From Phycisphaerae bacterium (GTDB lineage Bacteria > Planctomycetota > Phycisphaerae > Sedimentisphaerales > Anaerohalosphaeraceae), in NCBI GenBank assembly GCA_018052735.1, contig JAGPMT010000001.1, forward strand, positions 62,001-126,000: a stretch of 64,000 nt of DNA, in the 5' to 3' direction. Positions 44,391 through 53,490 of this stretch are shown here, piece after piece (the first letter of the stretch is position 1; each line of letters opens with the position of its first letter). Both the position numbers and the translations under genes were made by a program. The notes below the pieces were generated by a model. The model made no database searches and was not told the DNA's origin. It worked only from the letters and a program-made list of their open reading frames with translations.

Positions 44391-44438
44391 TTTTGATCTC
44401 CTTAACAAAAATTGGTTTTCGACTCTACTTCACTAATT

Positions 44439-44444
44439 ATTATA
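44439..44444 (-). promoter_or_regulatory. -10 box of the outer membrane protein gene
   Basis: TATAAT on the minus strand (44444-44439), about 48 bases before the ATG at 44390. The -35 region at the right distance is poor. The remainder of the gap to folC (44445-44611) shows nothing further I can identify. Confidence 0.35.
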
Positions 44445-44611
44445 TCTCGACTATTCCGAAAAAAACCTTGATGTTTTCCACCCTTGCGCCGTCAAATATA
44501 CTTAAAAAAATACAGACTTCAATACCTATTTTAGAAAAAAACTAGAAATAATCCGAAGCATCAGAACCCCGGCCGCAAGAGATAAAATTGCGTTCTTCGG
44601 ATTAAAACAAA

Positions 44612-46060
44612 TCAGATGCTCGGTTCCGGATGAAACATCTGTTTGGCCTGACCTACCAGATAAAAACTGCCGGTGATGCAGATTAAATCTTCACGCGTTA
44701 CAGCGCTGCAGGCCACGCGAATGGCTTCTTTGAGCGACAAAGCCGTCTGGCACATTTTCCCGCACAATTCGGTGTACATTTCCGCCAGGTCGGTCGGGAA
44801 CACCGCTTTAGGCGAATTGCTGCGCGTAAAAATAACCTTGTCGGCTCCATATTGGAGCTCAGTGAGCATCCCGCGAATATCTTTGTCACTATTGCAGCCG
44901 AAAATGATGACCATTGAATCATACGGCACATGCTGACCAATAGCTTGAATCAGAGCGCGAATGCTGGCGGCATTATGAGCCGCATCCACCAGAATGCGGG
45001 GATCTTCGCTGATCATTTCCATACGGCCGGCCAGCCGGACTTCGCTCAATCCCATAACGGCTTTCTGGTCGTCAATTGTATAGCCGCGGTTTTTCAGCTG
45101 GTCCAGCATAGCCAAAGCCAAGCCGCAGTTGATGGCCTGATGATCTCCCGGCAGCGGCACACGCAAATGCTCAAACCGGCTGCTGGGCGTTGTCAGGCAG
45201 ATCCGCGTATGCGGGCCGTATTCGCGGGAGGATTCGAACCGATACGAAAAATCAATATCCTTGCCGGTTACAATCAGCGGCGCCTTTTGAACAGCAGCAT
45301 ATTTCTTGAGAACCCGCATGGCTGCCGCATCCTGCGGAACAGTAACGACCGGCACACCTTTTTTGATTACGCCGGCCTTTTCTTTGGCGATGCAGTCAAT
45401 CGTCGGCCCCAGCAGATTTTGGTGATCGATGCTGATGGAGGTAATGCCGACCAATTCCGGCATAATCACATTGGTGCTGTCCAAACGTCCGCCAAGTCCC
45501 GTTTCAATGACGGCTAAATCGACCTGATGATCCGCAAAATACATAAACGCCAGAGCCGTCATAATCTCGAAGAAAGTCGGACATTCATTGGCCTCTGAAA
45601 GCTTCTCGATAACCGGATAGACGCGATTCATCAAATCGAGCATTTCTTTGCGGCTGATCATCTGGGAATTCACCACAATCCGCTCATGCAGAGTCATCAC
45701 GTGAGGCGAGGTATACAAGCCGACCTTGTAGCCGTTGGCTTCCACCATTTTGGCCAGCATTGTAGCAGTCGAACCCTTGCCTTTTGTGCCGGCGATATGA
45801 ACCAGTTTTGTTTTTTGATGCGGATTGCCAAGCCCTTTGAGCAGCTTGTTCATCCGTTCAAGGTCAAAAGCAGTTACATTATAGCGCAGTTTCTGCTGCT
45901 TCTCATAGTCCGTCTTATCGAACAGATACTGAATGGCCTGTTCATACGTATGAAACGCCTTCGCAGGACGTTTGACAGTAGCGACGGAAGCGGATGAGGG
46001 TTTCTTTTTACGCGTTTCTGAAAGAGTAGTCTTCCCTGGTCTTTTCTTTGTTGCTGTCAT
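44612..46060 (-). CDS. folC: Folylpolyglutamate/dihydrofolate synthase
   Basis: FolC adds glutamate to folates. The chosen start is ATG 46060 (MTATKKRPG), giving 482 residues; an upstream in-frame start would add a hydrophobic stretch not normal in this family. After a basic N-terminal tail (about 1-38), family features are the ATP loop VHIAGTKGKGSTATML, the SPHVMTLHERIVVN loop, DLAVIETGLGGRLDSTNV, and EARLAGRMEMI-like segment VRLAGRMEMISEDPRILVD in the second domain. No ribosome site precedes the ATG; TACAAT lies four bases upstream (46070-46065). Confidence 0.92.
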   Translation of the reverse strand: MTATKKRPGKTTLSETRKKKPSSASVATVKRPAKAFHTYEQAIQYLFDKTDYEKQQKLRYNVTAFDLERMNKLLKGLGNPHQKTKLVHIAGTKGKGSTATMLAKMVEANGYKVGLYTSPHVMTLHERIVVNSQMISRKEMLDLMNRVYPVIEKLSEANECPTFFEIMTALAFMYFADHQVDLAVIETGLGGRLDSTNVIMPELVGITSISIDHQNLLGPTIDCIAKEKAGVIKKGVPVVTVPQDAAAMRVLKKYAAVQKAPLIVTGKDIDFSYRFESSREYGPHTRICLTTPSSRFEHLRVPLPGDHQAINCGLALAMLDQLKNRGYTIDDQKAVMGLSEVRLAGRMEMISEDPRILVDAAHNAASIRALIQAIGQHVPYDSMVIIFGCNSDKDIRGMLTELQYGADKVIFTRSNSPKAVFPTDLAEMYTELCGKMCQTALSLKEAIRVACSAVTREDLICITGSFYLVGQAKQMFHPEPSI

Positions 46061-46517
46061 AGATATTGTAATGCTAACACAAAAAATCCAATAAGTCAAT
46101 GAAGTATAAACATTTCTTGTGTAAAAAAACAAAAACGCTCTTTGTTTATATACATAAGTCCTTATTATAAATATAGATACAAAAGCACAAAGTGTGAGAT
46201 AAATTCAATTATAGAAAGAATACATATCAGATATACTAATATATGTATTAATATTATTGATTTTTGTTTCTGCTTTAACTAAAGTTGGGCTCAATTGGCC
46301 ATACTTATTTCAACTATAAAATCTCTTGCATTAACATATCCTGACTGCTAACATAATTCTCTTTATTTTAGACGTGAAAACAGAGATTTTGTTTGAAATA
46401 TTCTGTCAAATTATGAGCTTCAAATATTCTTAGAGCTGCACACATCCAAGATGCTGGGACAGGGTATTCAATACATCAAGCTTAAAAAACAAACTTAAAA
46501 ATGAGCGAGAGTAAACT
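46061..46517. other. AT-rich intergenic region between folC and tkt
   Basis: A 457-base stretch markedly richer in A and T than the genes around it, with no protein gene or clear RNA. It must hold the promoters for folC (minus) and tkt (plus). One possible tkt promoter is TTGTTT (46389-46394), 17 bases, then TATGAG (46412-46417), a weak match. Nothing else is assigned. Confidence 0.5.
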
Positions 46518-48524
46518 ATGGCCAAACTGACAGAACTGGACAATCTATGTATTCAAACAATTCGTTTTCTTGCTTTGGATGGCGTACAGGCCGCAAAATC
46601 CGGTCATCCGGGAATGCCGATGGGGATGGCAGCGGCTGCGTATGCTTTATGGCAGCGTCATCTTAAATTCGACCCTGCTCATCCCGAATGGATTAACCGC
46701 GACCGGTTCGTTCTATCGGCCGGACACGGCAGTATGCTTTTATATGCACTGCTGCACTTATTCGGCTATGATTTGCCGCTGGATGAACTCAAACGGTTTC
46801 GCCAGTGGGGCAGCAAAACTCCCGGCCATCCGGAATACGGTCATACACCCGGCGTTGAGGTAACCACAGGTCCATTGGGGCAGGGTATTTCGAATGCGGT
46901 TGGAATGGCCATAGCCCAAAAATATCTGGCCGCACGCTATAACAAAGAGACATTCAATCTTTTTGACTATCACATCTATGTCATCTGCGGCGACGGCTGT
47001 CTGCAAGAAGGCATCAGCGGGGAAGCGTCGAGCCTGGCCGGCCATCTGGGGCTGGATAACTTGATTGTCATCTATGATGATAACCATATTACAATTGACG
47101 GCGAAACAAGCCTGTCTTTTACCGAAAATGTAGCACTGCGGTATCGTGCCTATGGCTGGAACGTGCTGGAAATCGGCGGCGACGGGCACGACATTGATGC
47201 CCTCGACGGCGCTTTGGAGTTTGCCAAGGCCCAGTCCGAACGGCCCACGCTGATTAAGTTTCGCTCTCATATCGGCTACGGCAGCCCCAATTTTCAGGAT
47301 ACGCATACGGCTCACGGAGCACCGCTGGGTGAAGACGAAATCAAATTGATTAAGAAAAATGCCGGCTGGGATCCAGAGCAGAAATTCGTTGTTCCCGCCG
47401 AGGTTACCGCACATACCGGCAAAGCAAAAGAAACCGGTCGGAAATTGTATGCCGATTACCAGAAGCTCTGGGATGCCTACGCCCGGGCATACCCAGAACT
47501 GGCCAAAGAACTTCAAGACGCCTTGAGCGGAAAAGTCGTCATTGATGAGAAAAAACTGCCTATTTTTGATCCGGCGACGCCTCTGGCCACCCGTGCAGCC
47601 TCGGGCAAGACACTGGATGCCCTAATGCCTTCAATGCCGCTGGTGCTGGGCGGCTCGGCAGACCTGACACCCTCGAATAATACCCGCTTTAAAGGGGCCG
47701 AGGATTTTCAGAAGACCAACCGCGCGGGGCGGTATATCCGATACGGGGTTCGGGAACATGCTATGGGAGCAATTATGAACGGCATAGCCGTCAGCAAAAT
47801 CCTTCGGCCATACGGCGGCACATTTATGGTATTTGCCGATTATATGCGTCCGGCTGTTCGTCTGGCGGCAATGTCCGGCTATCCGACGATTTTTGTCTTT
47901 ACCCACGACAGCATCGGAGTCGGTGAAGATGGTCCAACCCACCAGCCGGTTGAAACGCTGGCCTCTTTGCGGATTATGCCCAACCTGCTGACATTCCGGC
48001 CGGCTGATGCCAACGAAACAGCATTGATGTGGAAATATATTCTGGAACATCCCGATATGCCCGCGGCAACAGCACTGACACGTCAGAATCTGCCCGTGCT
48101 GGATCCGGCCAAATATCCGGGCATGAAGAACTTCAACAAAGGTGCGTACGTCCTTATCGGACAAACCAAACCCGATGTGCTGCTGCTGGCCACCGGTTCG
48201 GAAGTAGCGCTGGCGTTAGCCGCCCATGACAAGCTTGCTGCTGAGGGCATCAAAGCCCAAGTTGTTTCGATGCCCTGCTGGACGCTGTTTGACAAACAGG
48301 ATGATGCTTATAAAGAAAGTGTTCTTCCATCGGCAGTCAAAGCCCGTGTAGGAGTAGAGGCCGGCGTAGAAAACGGCTGGTGGAAGTATCTGGGCACTTG
48401 CGGTCAGTTTGTCGGCATGCATACGTTCGGAGCCAGCGGAACTTATAAGGCCTGCTTCGAAAACTTTGGATTCACCGTGGATGCGGTCGTCGCAGCGGCT
48501 AAGAAATCCATCGCAAAAGCATAA
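46518..48524 (+). CDS. tkt: Transketolase
   Basis: A thiamine diphosphate enzyme of the pentose phosphate pathway. The 668-residue protein has the family pattern: AAKSGHPGMPMGMA, the TPP-binding motif GDGCLQEGISGEASSLAGHL to YDDNHITIDG, the pyrimidine-binding domain VREHAMGAIMNG with FVFTHDSIGVGEDGPTHQP, and a C-terminal domain with LLLATGSEVALALAAHDKL. Length is normal. Followed by a clear terminator; then pfkA, so central carbon enzymes are clustered here. Confidence 0.97.
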   Translation: MAKLTELDNLCIQTIRFLALDGVQAAKSGHPGMPMGMAAAAYALWQRHLKFDPAHPEWINRDRFVLSAGHGSMLLYALLHLFGYDLPLDELKRFRQWGSKTPGHPEYGHTPGVEVTTGPLGQGISNAVGMAIAQKYLAARYNKETFNLFDYHIYVICGDGCLQEGISGEASSLAGHLGLDNLIVIYDDNHITIDGETSLSFTENVALRYRAYGWNVLEIGGDGHDIDALDGALEFAKAQSERPTLIKFRSHIGYGSPNFQDTHTAHGAPLGEDEIKLIKKNAGWDPEQKFVVPAEVTAHTGKAKETGRKLYADYQKLWDAYARAYPELAKELQDALSGKVVIDEKKLPIFDPATPLATRAASGKTLDALMPSMPLVLGGSADLTPSNNTRFKGAEDFQKTNRAGRYIRYGVREHAMGAIMNGIAVSKILRPYGGTFMVFADYMRPAVRLAAMSGYPTIFVFTHDSIGVGEDGPTHQPVETLASLRIMPNLLTFRPADANETALMWKYILEHPDMPAATALTRQNLPVLDPAKYPGMKNFNKGAYVLIGQTKPDVLLLATGSEVALALAAHDKLAAEGIKAQVVSMPCWTLFDKQDDAYKESVLPSAVKARVGVEAGVENGWWKYLGTCGQFVGMHTFGASGTYKACFENFGFTVDAVVAAAKKSIAKA

Positions 48525-48548
48525 CAGCCGCCGGAGTCTGTTGAAATA

Positions 48549-48586
48549 CAAGGCCTTTGTTTTTATCCATCAAGGCCTTGTTTTTT
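48549..48586 (+). terminator. Intrinsic terminator after tkt
   Basis: CAAGGCCTT (48549-48557) pairs with AAGGCCTTG (48572-48580) and is followed by six T residues (48581-48586). It sits 25 bases after the tkt stop codon. Confidence 0.9.
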
Positions 48587-48635
48587 GCGCTGGATGCCGT
48601 AAAGTATAAGAAAAGCAGACTCTTAGGAGCCAACA

Positions 48636-49733
48636 ATGGAATGGAACAAAATCAAACGCATCGCCGTGATGACCGGCGGGGGGGACTGCCCCGGGCTTAA
48701 CGCTGTCATTCGAGCCGTAACCAAAAGTGCAATCAACCGGTACGGACTGGAAGTCTGGGGCGTAGAAGATGGCTACCGCGGTCTGATTGAAGACCGTATC
48801 GGTCTTCTAAACTACAATGATGTCAGTAATATCCTCACGCTGGGCGGCACCATTTTGGGCTCTTGCAATTCGTCCAATCCGTTTTCATTTCCGGTTCGTC
48901 GGGGCCAGCGCACCATTCACAAAGATGTATCCGATACCTGCATTGCAAACCTCCGAAAGCGGGGGATTGAGGCTTTGGTCTGCATCGGCGGCGACGGGAC
49001 AATGGCTTCAGCGGCAGCATTTGCCAAAAAGGGACTGCCGATCATCGGCGTACCCAAAACCATTGACAACGATATCTGGGGAACCGACATTACCTTCGGT
49101 TTCAATACAGCAGTAACTACAGCAGCCGAAGCGATTGACAAGGTCCATACCACCGCCAGCTCGCACCATCGGGTGATGATTGTGGAAGTAATGGGACGCT
49201 ATGCCGGCTGGATTGCCCTGCATGCCGGCGTGGCAGGCGGCTCTGATGTGATTCTGATTCCCGAGATTCCTTATCAGCTGGAGAAGATTGCTCAATATGT
49301 ATTGGCCCGCTCCAAAAAAGGCAAACGCTTCAGCATTATCACCGTTGCCGAAGGCGCCAAACCCAAAGGCGGTAAAGCGGTTGTCTTCAAAACCATCAAA
49401 GATAGTCCCGATCCGGTTCGTCTAGGCGGCATTTCATTTGTGCTGGCCGAACAGCTGGGGGAATTGACGGGGCTGTCCTGTCGGGCGGTCAATCTGGGCC
49501 ATATTCAGCGCGGCGGATCGCCGACCCCCTTCGACCGCGTGCTGGCAACCAATTTCGGTCATTATGCACTGGAGCTGCTGATGAAAGGACAGATCAACCA
49601 GCTTGTTGTCTGGACGGAAGGACGGCTGGGCAGTGTGCCTCTGGCCCGCATTGCGGGTAAAATCAAAACCGTCCGGCCAAATGACCCGCTTATCGCCGCT
49701 GCCAAAGCCGTCGGCACGAGCTTCGGCGTATAG
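48636..49733 (+). CDS. pfkA: 6-Phosphofructokinase, Gly/Lys signature group
   Basis: Phosphorylates fructose 6-phosphate in glycolysis. The 365-residue protein has GGGDCPGLNAVIRA, the phosphate-donor site CIGGDGTMASA (Gly121 at the position that is Asp in pyrophosphate enzymes), PKTIDNDIWGTD (Lys141), the substrate segment VMGRYAGWIALHAG and NLGHIQRGGSPT. Gly at the first site favours ATP; Lys at the second is seen in both pyrophosphate enzymes and one actinobacterial-type ATP group. ATP use is therefore likely but not proven. A TTAGGAG ribosome site precedes the ATG. Confidence 0.93.
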   Translation: MEWNKIKRIAVMTGGGDCPGLNAVIRAVTKSAINRYGLEVWGVEDGYRGLIEDRIGLLNYNDVSNILTLGGTILGSCNSSNPFSFPVRRGQRTIHKDVSDTCIANLRKRGIEALVCIGGDGTMASAAAFAKKGLPIIGVPKTIDNDIWGTDITFGFNTAVTTAAEAIDKVHTTASSHHRVMIVEVMGRYAGWIALHAGVAGGSDVILIPEIPYQLEKIAQYVLARSKKGKRFSIITVAEGAKPKGGKAVVFKTIKDSPDPVRLGGISFVLAEQLGELTGLSCRAVNLGHIQRGGSPTPFDRVLATNFGHYALELLMKGQINQLVVWTEGRLGSVPLARIAGKIKTVRPNDPLIAAAKAVGTSFGV

Positions 49734-49763
49734 TAATACCGGCATAAAGCCGGATTCAATAAT

Positions 49764-52700
49764 TTGCTGGATTTAGGTCAGGATAAAACAGTTCGTCAGA
49801 TTGCAGCCCGTCTGGCAGACCACAATCCTGCATTGGGGCCTGTAACAGTCAGCGGGACATGGGGATCGTTTGCGCCTCTGCTGGCTGCCTATCTGCTCAA
49901 AACACTCAAACGTCCGATTCTTTATATCCGACCGCATATTGACGATGCCGATGACGCCGCCGACGACTTGCAGGTTTTCACCGGGCTGCCTGTCCAGACA
50001 TTTCCAGTCTGGGAAAGCCCCGATGAAATTACCGATGCCGCCGATGAAATCCTTGCCCAGAGACTGCGGCTGTCATTGTGGATGACCCGACAGCAGCCGC
50101 CTGCCGAGCCGTTTGTTGTTTCAACCTGCGTTCAAGCTCTCAACCAGCCGGTTGCTCGCCCGCAACTGCTTTTTGAACTGGGATTGTCTTTGTCTGTCGG
50201 TCAGACAGTAGAGCCGGACCTTGTAATTGGGTGGCTGGCCGACCATGGCTTCGAACGCACCGACAGCGTGGATATGCCCGGTCAGTTTGCACAGCGCGGC
50301 GGCATTATCGATATTTATGCTCCGGTCTGTACAGCAGGCAACACACCCAATACAGCCGAAGCCATGCCGGTTCGCATAGAGTTTTTCGGCGACTGTATCG
50401 ACAGCATTCGCCGAATTGATTTAGATTCGCAGCTTTCCCATCAAATGCTGTCTTCGGTGCAGATCACTGCCCCGCCGCTGTCAATTGCCCCCGAAGGCAC
50501 CGAGCTGTTTATTAATCTGCTGCCTGCGGAAACGCTGATTATTCTGGAGGAACCTGCAGAGATTGCAGAGGTATCCGATGTATTCTTGAGCCGGCTGGAA
50601 GATGTGCGCGGACTGTATCCGTGGCCAGCGGTTTATAAAGCCATTCAGCGTTTTACGACACTGCACATCAGCCGATTCGCCGGTTCGGCATCGCCTGACT
50701 TCCAGCTGGATGTCTGCAGTGTTCAGCAATTTGAGCAGAAGGCCGGCTCTCTCTGGAAAGACCAACAGGCCGTTCTGGCAGAGCTGCTTCGTGAAGCCCG
50801 GACTCAGCAGGTTCTTTTTTATTGCGAAAATCAGGCCGAAATTCAGCGCGTCAGCGAAATCCTGCAGGAAAAATTTACTGTTATTCCCGATACCTTTTTG
50901 CTGCTATCCGGCTTTATTCATCGCGGCTTTATGATTCGCTCGCTTAACACCCTTGTTGTTACTCATCACGAGGTTTTCGGTCAGGTCTCCATCCGCCGCC
51001 GGGTCCAGCGGATTCAGGGGCTTTCGCCGGTCGATACCGCGCTGGACTTAAAAAAAGGCGACTATGTTGTTCATCTGACCTACGGCATCGGCAAATATTG
51101 CGGCATTCAGATGATGGAAAAGGCCGGCGCCAAGGCCGAATATATAACACTTGAATATGCCGACAAAATCCAGATACATGTGCCGATTTCCAATATGCAT
51201 CTGGTACAGAAATTTATCGGTTCGAGTCCTAAACGGCCGATGCTCAGCCGCATCGGGACAAAAAAATGGCAGCGGCAGAAGGAAAATGTCGCCCGGGGTG
51301 TTGCAGAACTGGCTGCCGAGCTGCTGGATGTGCAGGCCCGCCGCCAGCAGATGGGCGGATTTGCCTTCGGATCCGATACAATCTGGCAGAAAGAATTTGA
51401 AGAGGCCTTTGCCTATCTGGAAACGCCGGACCAGACAACCGCTGCCCAGTGCATCAAAGACGATATGGCTTCCAGTCGGCCGATGGACCGTCTGCTGTGC
51501 GGAGACGTTGGTTACGGCAAAACCGAGCTGGCGATGCGGGCGGCCTTCAAAGCCGTTCAGGCCGGAAAGCAGGTTGCCGTTCTGGTACCAACGACAGTTT
51601 TATGTGTGCAGCATGGCCGGACCTTTCGGCAGCGGTTTGCTGACTTTCCTGTTGCCGTTGAGATTCTCAACCGCTTCCAAACGCCCAAAGAAACCCGCCG
51701 GATTCTTTCCGGCTGCCGCAGCGGCACCGTTGATATCCTCATCGGCACGCACCGCCTGCTGAGCGATGATGTTGCGTTTAAGGATTTGGGGCTGCTGATT
51801 ATCGATGAGGAACAGCGGTTTGGGGTGGAACACAAGGAGCGGCTGAAGCGATTCCGGGTCAATGTTGATATCCTGACAATGACCGCCACGCCAATACCGC
51901 GCACGCTGCATATGTCGCTGATCGGTCTGCGCGACATCAGTTCGCTGTCTACGCCTCCGCTGGACCGGCGGGCTGTTGCAACAAAGGTCTGCCGATTCAG
52001 CCCCGAGGTTATTCGCAAAGGGATTTTGTTTGAAATCAGCCGCGGCGGGCAGGTTTTTTTCCTATACAACAGGGTACAAACCATCGAGCATTTTGCCCAT
52101 ACGATACGGGCCATCGTCAATGATTCGTCGGTGCGCATTGATATCGCCCACGGCCAGATGCACAAGCACCAATTGGAAGATGCCATGATTCGCTTTATCA
52201 ACGGCGACACCAATGTGCTGATTTGCTCGACCATCATCGAATCCGGTATCGACATCCCTAACGCCAATACCATCTTCATTTATGACGCTGACCGGTTTGG
52301 GCTTGCCCAGCTTCACCAGTTGCGGGGGCGTGTCGGCCGGTACAAGCACCGTGCGTATGCCTATCTGCTTCTGCCGGAATCGCGGCCGATTACGCCGATT
52401 GCAGCACGGCGTCTGAAAGCCATTGAAGAATACTCCCAGCTTGGCGCCGGTTTCCGCATTGCGTTGCGCGATTTGGAGATTCGGGGCGCCGGCAGCATTC
52501 TTGGGCCTGAACAGTCCGGCCATATCAATACCGTCGGCTACGAACTCTATTGCCGCCTGCTGGCCGAAGCCGTCAAGCGGCTGAAAAATGAGCCAATTGA
52601 AAAAGAAATCCAAACCGTTATTGACCTTGGTTTTGAGACTTATATTCCCAAAAGCTATATTCCGTCCGACCGACAGCGATTGGAGGTATACCGGCGCATC

Positions 52701-53027
52701 GGTACAGCACGAACTGCCGAAGACATCGACCGCCTGCGTACCGAACTGCGGGATTTGTTCGGCCCAGTGCCGGAGCAAGTAAATATGCTGCTGGATACCG
52801 CACAAATCCGTCTCTGGGCCGACCGATGGCGTATCCAGAGTATCATTGTCCAAAAACCCGACATTATTTTTACCTTCTTTGACGGGGCTTCCGGGATAGA
52901 TCTTTTTGCACGTTATTCGGGAACAATACGCATACCCGACCCGCGAACTGTTCATATTCGGCTTGAAAAATCCTATTTTGAAATCAAAACCCTTCTGGCT
53001 TTCCTGCGAAAGATTCTGCGACAATAG
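49764..53027 (+). CDS. mfd: Transcription-repair coupling factor Mfd
   Basis: Mfd removes stalled RNA polymerase from damaged DNA and recruits UvrA. The 1087-residue protein has the UvrB-like N-terminal domains (1-350), a RNA polymerase-interaction domain (KKGDYVVHLTYGIGKYCGI, about residue 430), a RecG-like helicase core with Walker A LLCGDVGYGKTELAMRA, DEEQRFGV, TATPIPRTL and RVQTIEHFA, and a C-terminal TRCF domain (about 960-1087). The start is TTG 49764 without a clear ribosome site; a small hairpin CCGGC-ATAAA-GCCGG (49739-49753) lies just before it. Confidence 0.95.
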   Translation: MLDLGQDKTVRQIAARLADHNPALGPVTVSGTWGSFAPLLAAYLLKTLKRPILYIRPHIDDADDAADDLQVFTGLPVQTFPVWESPDEITDAADEILAQRLRLSLWMTRQQPPAEPFVVSTCVQALNQPVARPQLLFELGLSLSVGQTVEPDLVIGWLADHGFERTDSVDMPGQFAQRGGIIDIYAPVCTAGNTPNTAEAMPVRIEFFGDCIDSIRRIDLDSQLSHQMLSSVQITAPPLSIAPEGTELFINLLPAETLIILEEPAEIAEVSDVFLSRLEDVRGLYPWPAVYKAIQRFTTLHISRFAGSASPDFQLDVCSVQQFEQKAGSLWKDQQAVLAELLREARTQQVLFYCENQAEIQRVSEILQEKFTVIPDTFLLLSGFIHRGFMIRSLNTLVVTHHEVFGQVSIRRRVQRIQGLSPVDTALDLKKGDYVVHLTYGIGKYCGIQMMEKAGAKAEYITLEYADKIQIHVPISNMHLVQKFIGSSPKRPMLSRIGTKKWQRQKENVARGVAELAAELLDVQARRQQMGGFAFGSDTIWQKEFEEAFAYLETPDQTTAAQCIKDDMASSRPMDRLLCGDVGYGKTELAMRAAFKAVQAGKQVAVLVPTTVLCVQHGRTFRQRFADFPVAVEILNRFQTPKETRRILSGCRSGTVDILIGTHRLLSDDVAFKDLGLLIIDEEQRFGVEHKERLKRFRVNVDILTMTATPIPRTLHMSLIGLRDISSLSTPPLDRRAVATKVCRFSPEVIRKGILFEISRGGQVFFLYNRVQTIEHFAHTIRAIVNDSSVRIDIAHGQMHKHQLEDAMIRFINGDTNVLICSTIIESGIDIPNANTIFIYDADRFGLAQLHQLRGRVGRYKHRAYAYLLLPESRPITPIAARRLKAIEEYSQLGAGFRIALRDLEIRGAGSILGPEQSGHINTVGYELYCRLLAEAVKRLKNEPIEKEIQTVIDLGFETYIPKSYIPSDRQRLEVYRRIGTARTAEDIDRLRTELRDLFGPVPEQVNMLLDTAQIRLWADRWRIQSIIVQKPDIIFTFFDGASGIDLFARYSGTIRIPDPRTVHIRLEKSYFEIKTLLAFLRKILRQ

Positions 53028-53490
53028 ACGATTTTTGTAATTCAGAATTATTGCTCACTATTCAGAGATAATTTTTTCGCATTCTCGGGGCTAAGGCCGA
53101 TGCATCAGCTGCCTCTTGAGTAATGAAACAATATATACGAAAGACGGCAACCGAGATGGAGACATTGCCGAGAAAATATTACATTTTGCGGTGGCACAGT
53201 CATTCCGGCGGTTAGTCCTCTTTGCCGGGCAGACAGTACCTATCAATTTATCTTATACATCGCCAGTGCCATCCTATAAGATGCAGGTATTACAAGCCCT
53301 TAAAAAAGACAAAAAACAGCTGGAATCAACAAGCATTAAACATGCGGCCTTGCCAAAGCAAAAAATGGGATTGGCCCTTTTGAAAAGCGGCTTTTCGGTA
53401 TATTGGGGATTAATAAAATGCTTGTTTTTACCCTATCAATATGATATAAGCCGGTTTTAATAATCCTAAACTCACTTTGGAGAAATAGTT
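53028..53490. other. Intergenic region before glyA with doubtful short ORF
   Basis: A 463-base gap. A TTG-started frame (53116-53460, 114 codons) is open but shows no recognised domain, no signal and no ribosome site; I leave it as a doubtful ORF. A good promoter for glyA is visible at its right end. Confidence 0.4.
53422..53450 (+). promoter_or_regulatory. Sigma-70-type promoter of glyA
   Basis: TTGTTT (53422-53427), 17 bases and TATAAG (53445-53450), placed about 35 bases before the glyA start codon, which has a GGAG ribosome site. Spacing is optimal and both boxes are good matches. Confidence 0.65.

Noticed and set aside
53190-53210. TGGCAC followed by TTCC (sigma-54-like)
   Set aside because: The -12 element is TTCC instead of TTGC and there is no matching gene arrangement.
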